Origin: Echiichthys vipera | Lineage: Eukaryota; Chordata; Actinopteri; Perciformes; Trachinidae | NCBI GenBank assembly: GCA_963691815.1 | Contig: OY829656.1 | Span: forward strand, 12,553,412 to 12,617,411 | Direction of reading: 5' to 3' | DNA length: 64,000 bases | In this document: positions 60,001 through 64,000 of the stretch, in pieces | How positions within the stretch are numbered: position 1 is the first letter of the stretch | Layout: the number at the start of each line of letters is the position of its first letter | Notes under the pieces: model-generated | Databases searched by the model: none | The model's input: the letters and a program-made list of their open reading frames with translations, nothing else | Told to the model about the DNA's origin: nothing | Program-made: the position numbers and the translations under genes

Positions 60001-62660
60001 CTACCTTCCATTAAGCTCTCCTGCTGACACTGTTGGGCCACTTTAATATGCTTCCACACTGAGTCTGGATCTCATCAAGGCCATATGGGGGTAGGGGGAA
60101 AGGTGGGTGGGTTGACAGGGGGGCTGGCTTAACAGGGAGAATCAATGTGATAAAGTACGGATCCATTAGCCACAGTGGTGGTGAAGCCTGACAGATACAA
60201 CTGGCTTGTGGGCTGATTAGAACAAGTCAAGAGGGTGACATTACATGAGGGACATTATGTTGTGATAATTACTATCAAATGCGGCGCAATCCTTTGTTTT
60301 GACTGGATTTAGTAGCGTATTTCTGCTTTCAAAGTGTGATATTTGACGACAGTAACTTTTGGAGTCATTTGAAAGAAAACCAATACCAAAAACCACACTT
60401 TCACAGTTTCACGATACCTCACAGCCAGCCCCCGACTTACTGCACCAGAGTGTCAGCCCAGGCAAGAGTACAGAGTATTTTCCTAGGCCATGGCGTCACT
60501 TTCCCCTGGCCTCTCTGGAGAGTGTGGTGGGACGCAGTAAAACTTTACTGAGGGGAGTAGTGCGACATGGGAGTGTCTCACCTCCATTAAAGTCCTTGCC
60601 AGGGTGCTGTGGCATTTAACCACTCATAAATAAATAACGGTGAGATCTACAAACCCCTAACATGGAGTTCCCCAGTCTGAGGGGGAACAGCGGGGGGGAC
60701 CGCAAGGGGCACGACAGAAAGGGAAGGGTCAGCGGAGGCGTCCTGGTCTGATACCAAACTAAATTACTCCAAAAAAACTTTACAGTAACCACTAATACCC
60801 ACTGGCCCTCTGTAGTTGCACAAAGCCTCAGCCAAGCCTCTGCTCCCTGGGAGAACGAGGCCACCAATATAGTCATCATAACCAGGGTGTTTTTCTTACT
60901 CTTGTTTTACAGGCGAGGGGTTAAGTCACCAGCATCTGGAGGCCCATGCTACAATTGAAGGAAGGTCAGCGCAGGAGCAGGCTTTTTCAATACTGTTAAA
61001 TACATTGCTGAACCAAATAGTAATGCTGGGAGTGGGTGAGGGCAGATTGCACAATGTAAATGTTCGTCAGGTGTGACATTAACAGCCTATATCCTGCTCT
61101 TGGCAGTTTGAGTTTGTGCCTGATGTTGGGAGAGTGACGAGTGTGTGGTGGGGAGCCATGGATTCATTTGCTGGCAGGATTGACATACAGAGTGAGAGGG
61201 AGAATTGGAAGAGAGTGACAGAAAGCTGTTAGCAGCAGAGCAGGCTGACATCACCATTGCTGATACAATCAAAGTTCTGGTTTTAAACGAGCCCACCAGT
61301 CCAGAGTGGAGGGACTGGTCTATGTCAGCCTCCTGAGGTAATGCACACTGCTGTGATTCCTGTTTGCTAGGCACGAGGAGGATTTGGAGGGATTTTGGGT
61401 GGGCCTTTGAATGTGGCGTCCCCTCTTGTGTCTAGATGGCCGTGCTGGTGAGGTGAGACAGATATGTGGTTGCAGCAGTGAGCAGAATGAAAAGTTAAGA
61501 CAAACGGAGGCCCCTGAAATGGCCAATGATCTTCATCGGATTACACAGAGAGACAGAGGGCGAACAGGACAAGAGCTAGAGCATAGTGTGTTTACCCAGG
61601 TGTGTGTTGTAGCTTGCCAGCTGCTGTGGAACAATATTGAAAGCAGACTGAAAGCTTAGCTGTATGTACAAACCTGAGCAAGAAGAGTGTGTCCTTTACA
61701 AAAATGGCTTAGTTTATTATTTTCTGAAGGCAAATCAAGGCTGGGCTCTCCCTCAGAAACATGCTTTCCTTGCAACCCCTGCTCTGCATTCCCATACTCC
61801 TACCTTTTCTTATCGCAGCAAGGGAAATTTGTGCAATTGAGATGATTTAGATATGTATGTTATGGAAGGAATTACAGTACGTTTGGTCAAAGTGAGCACA
61901 GGCTTTCAAAGTATTCACAGGAGACACATAACTGAATTGTAATTTCAATTAATCTAGGCAGTTTGGCCCGCTATTTAAAAAAAGGTTCCAACTGTGTTAT
62001 GCTATACTTTTCCACAGAACATGTATTAACACATAAAGCTGCTCAGTCAATAGGACCAGAAATGCAGAGGTGGTTTTGCAGAAAAGCTTCTGGCTTGCCT
62101 ACTTAGTGTATATCTGTAACACTGTTGATTCATATTCCCAACCCTACATTTTCTCTCTGCATGAGAGAAGTATTGCAACAGCTATTGGCAGAAGAGCCTG
62201 ACTACAAGCTCCTTTTTCATTTCAGTGTATGAAAGTATTAGTTTGGTAGTAATGCCAGGAAAAGTTAACCCTCCAGAGCTCCGTGCATGCACATAAAAGT
62301 GGGTGCGTGTACATTAGCACATGCATAAGTGCGTCCTTATAGATGTGTGTATGCAGACGGAGACAAATTCAATCTCATCATTTCAGTGGGGTATTTCCAG
62401 CAAGCCCACTGCTTCTAATTACAATAGGCCTTGCAGTCATTGTCTATTTTCTCTTTCTTTCATTTGTATGCCATCTGCTTCATATGGTTGCAGTTTGCAT
62501 TAATTCATATGTGGTCCACATTTGTGTTTGCAGCCTCAGTAGTTTAATCTCAGCCCAATCACAACAGAAAGGTATGTTCCGGATGTTTCTAAGAGTTATT
62601 CCATCCCTGCCCTCTGGATAGAAGACCAGCTATATTCTCACATGCCTCTCCAATAATAGC
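55878..62660. other. intergenic, nothing gene-like recognised
   Basis: Contains a GT repeat (56945-57018) and a G20 run (57490-57509). Frames up to 156 codons (59097-59567, minus) have no recognisable domain. Some repeat-free segments, for example 59220-59420, could be conserved non-coding DNA, which cannot be tested here. Confidence 0.55.
56945..57018. repeat. (GT)n microsatellite
   Basis: About 37 uninterrupted GT units. Confidence 0.97.
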
Positions 62661-63149
<489 letters not shown>

Positions 63150-64000
63150 CTAGCATTATATATACCATATTCTGCTAAAAAAATTAAGGGAACACTTCAT
63201 CTTCACAGTATAATGCCAAATCAGTTAAACTTCATGGATATCAATTTGCCCATTTAGGAAGGACACATAGTTCTTCTGCTAGTGTCCTTGTCACTACTGT
63301 TAGCATGAGGCGATACCTGCAGCCCATTCCAGGTGGCACTGGTAGTTCAGCTCCACGACGTCCTCTAGTGGGACCTGTGCTCACAGCCCAGCACCGTGCA
63401 GCTGGATTGCCATTCGCGACAGAACACCAGAATTGGCAGGTCCGTCACTGGCGCCCTGTTCTCTTCACTGATGAGAGCAGGTTCACTCTGAGCACATGTG
63501 AGATGTGTGAAAGGGTCTGGAGATGCCATGGTGAAAGTTATGCTGCCTGTAACATTATCGAGCATGACCGGTTTGGCTGAGTGTCATTGATGGTCTGGGG
63601 AGGATTATCATTGGAGGATCACACAGACCTCCATGTCATAGCCAACAGTACCCTGGCTGCTGTTAGGAACCGGAATGAAATCCTTGGAGCGATTGTCAGA
63701 CCTTACGCTGGTTTAGTGGGCCCTCTGTTCCTCCTGGTGCAGGACAATGTCTGGCCTCATGTGGAGTGTGTAGGTAGTTCCTGGATGACGAAGGCATTGA
63801 TGCCATTGACCAACCCTCATGTTCCCCCGGCCTAAATTCAATTCAGCACCTGGGATGTTATGTATGGTGCATCCGAAATAAGGAGCATGCCCAGTCATTG
63901 TCAGGAGTGCATACAGGCACACAGGGGCCATACACACTACTGAGTCACATTATCAGTTGCTGTGATATAATTCATGCATGTTGGATCAATTTTCACTCAC
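63150..64000 (+). mobile_element. Tc1/mariner-like element, decayed, runs off right edge
   Basis: The leader AAGGGAACACTTCATCTTCA (from about 63187) and the following sequence match a Tc1-like family that is abundant in fish genomes, as I remember it. The middle encodes transposase remnants and the last 50 bases resemble its 3' untranslated end. The left terminus is approximate and the right terminus lies beyond the window. Confidence 0.8.
63305..63900 (+). pseudogene. Tc1-like transposase pseudogene, internally deleted
   Basis: The transposase would cut and rejoin element ends through a DDE/D catalytic triad. Visible remnants are HWRPVLFTDESRF (first catalytic Asp), LMVWGGLS and LVQDNVWPH (second Asp). 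After the first dozen codons the N-terminal DNA-binding helix-turn-helix region is missing. The frame jumps from PIPGGTGSS to RRPLVGPVLTAQHR, so several hundred bases are deleted near 63340-63357. An in-frame TGA interrupts it at 63578-63580. A frameshift before about 63835 destroys the NPIEH-like motif that supplies the third acidic residue. It cannot encode an active enzyme. Confidence 0.85.

Overview
The window is vertebrate nuclear DNA, almost certainly from a ray-finned fish. It has long GT-AG introns, many CA/GT microsatellites and homopolymer runs, and several degenerate DNA transposons of types common in teleosts (Tc1/mariner, hAT, a probable PIF/Harbinger). There is no prokaryotic-style gene packing. 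The single recognisable host gene is the Notch ligand gene jagged1 (jag1), on the minus strand.

Positions 1-20625 hold jag1 from the start codon (20625) down to an exon matching human JAG1 exon 19 (255-282). The gene runs off the left edge, so exons 20-26 are not here: the rest of the EGF repeats, the cysteine-rich/VWC-like domain, the transmembrane segment and the intracellular tail. Nineteen coding exons were delimited base by base. All have GT-AG borders, and exons 2, 3 and 5-19 have the lengths I remember for human JAG1. Exon 4 is one codon longer and exon 1 is eight codons shorter. The joined coding part is 2351 nt, about 783 codons: signal peptide, N-terminal MNLL/C2 domain, DSL domain, EGF repeats 1-14 and the start of EGF 15. 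The encoded protein would bind Notch receptors on neighbouring cells. Whether this is the teleost a or b paralogue cannot be decided here.

Positions 20626-21020 are the presumed 5' leader and promoter, with two short upstream ORFs, an RBPJ-like heptamer and a GC box. Positions 21020-63150 carry no protein gene I can support, consistent with the large gene desert upstream of JAG1 in human. The stretch holds microsatellites, a hAT-like element (33132-34037), a second hAT with a perfect 8-bp target duplication (55306-55869), a 780-bp Harbinger-like element with 86-bp terminal inverted repeats (40250-41029), a nested pair of elements (28175-28986), fold-back MITEs, a 320-bp dispersed duplication (34676 and 37577), and stretches that look like candidate distal enhancers. 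The right edge (63150-64000) is a decayed Tc1-like transposon.

No new multi-gene system was found. The least explained signals are near-perfect palindromes (6008-6103, 28396-28442, 25371-25398) and the 34.7/37.6-kb duplication with conserved GATA, forkhead and RUNX-like motifs.
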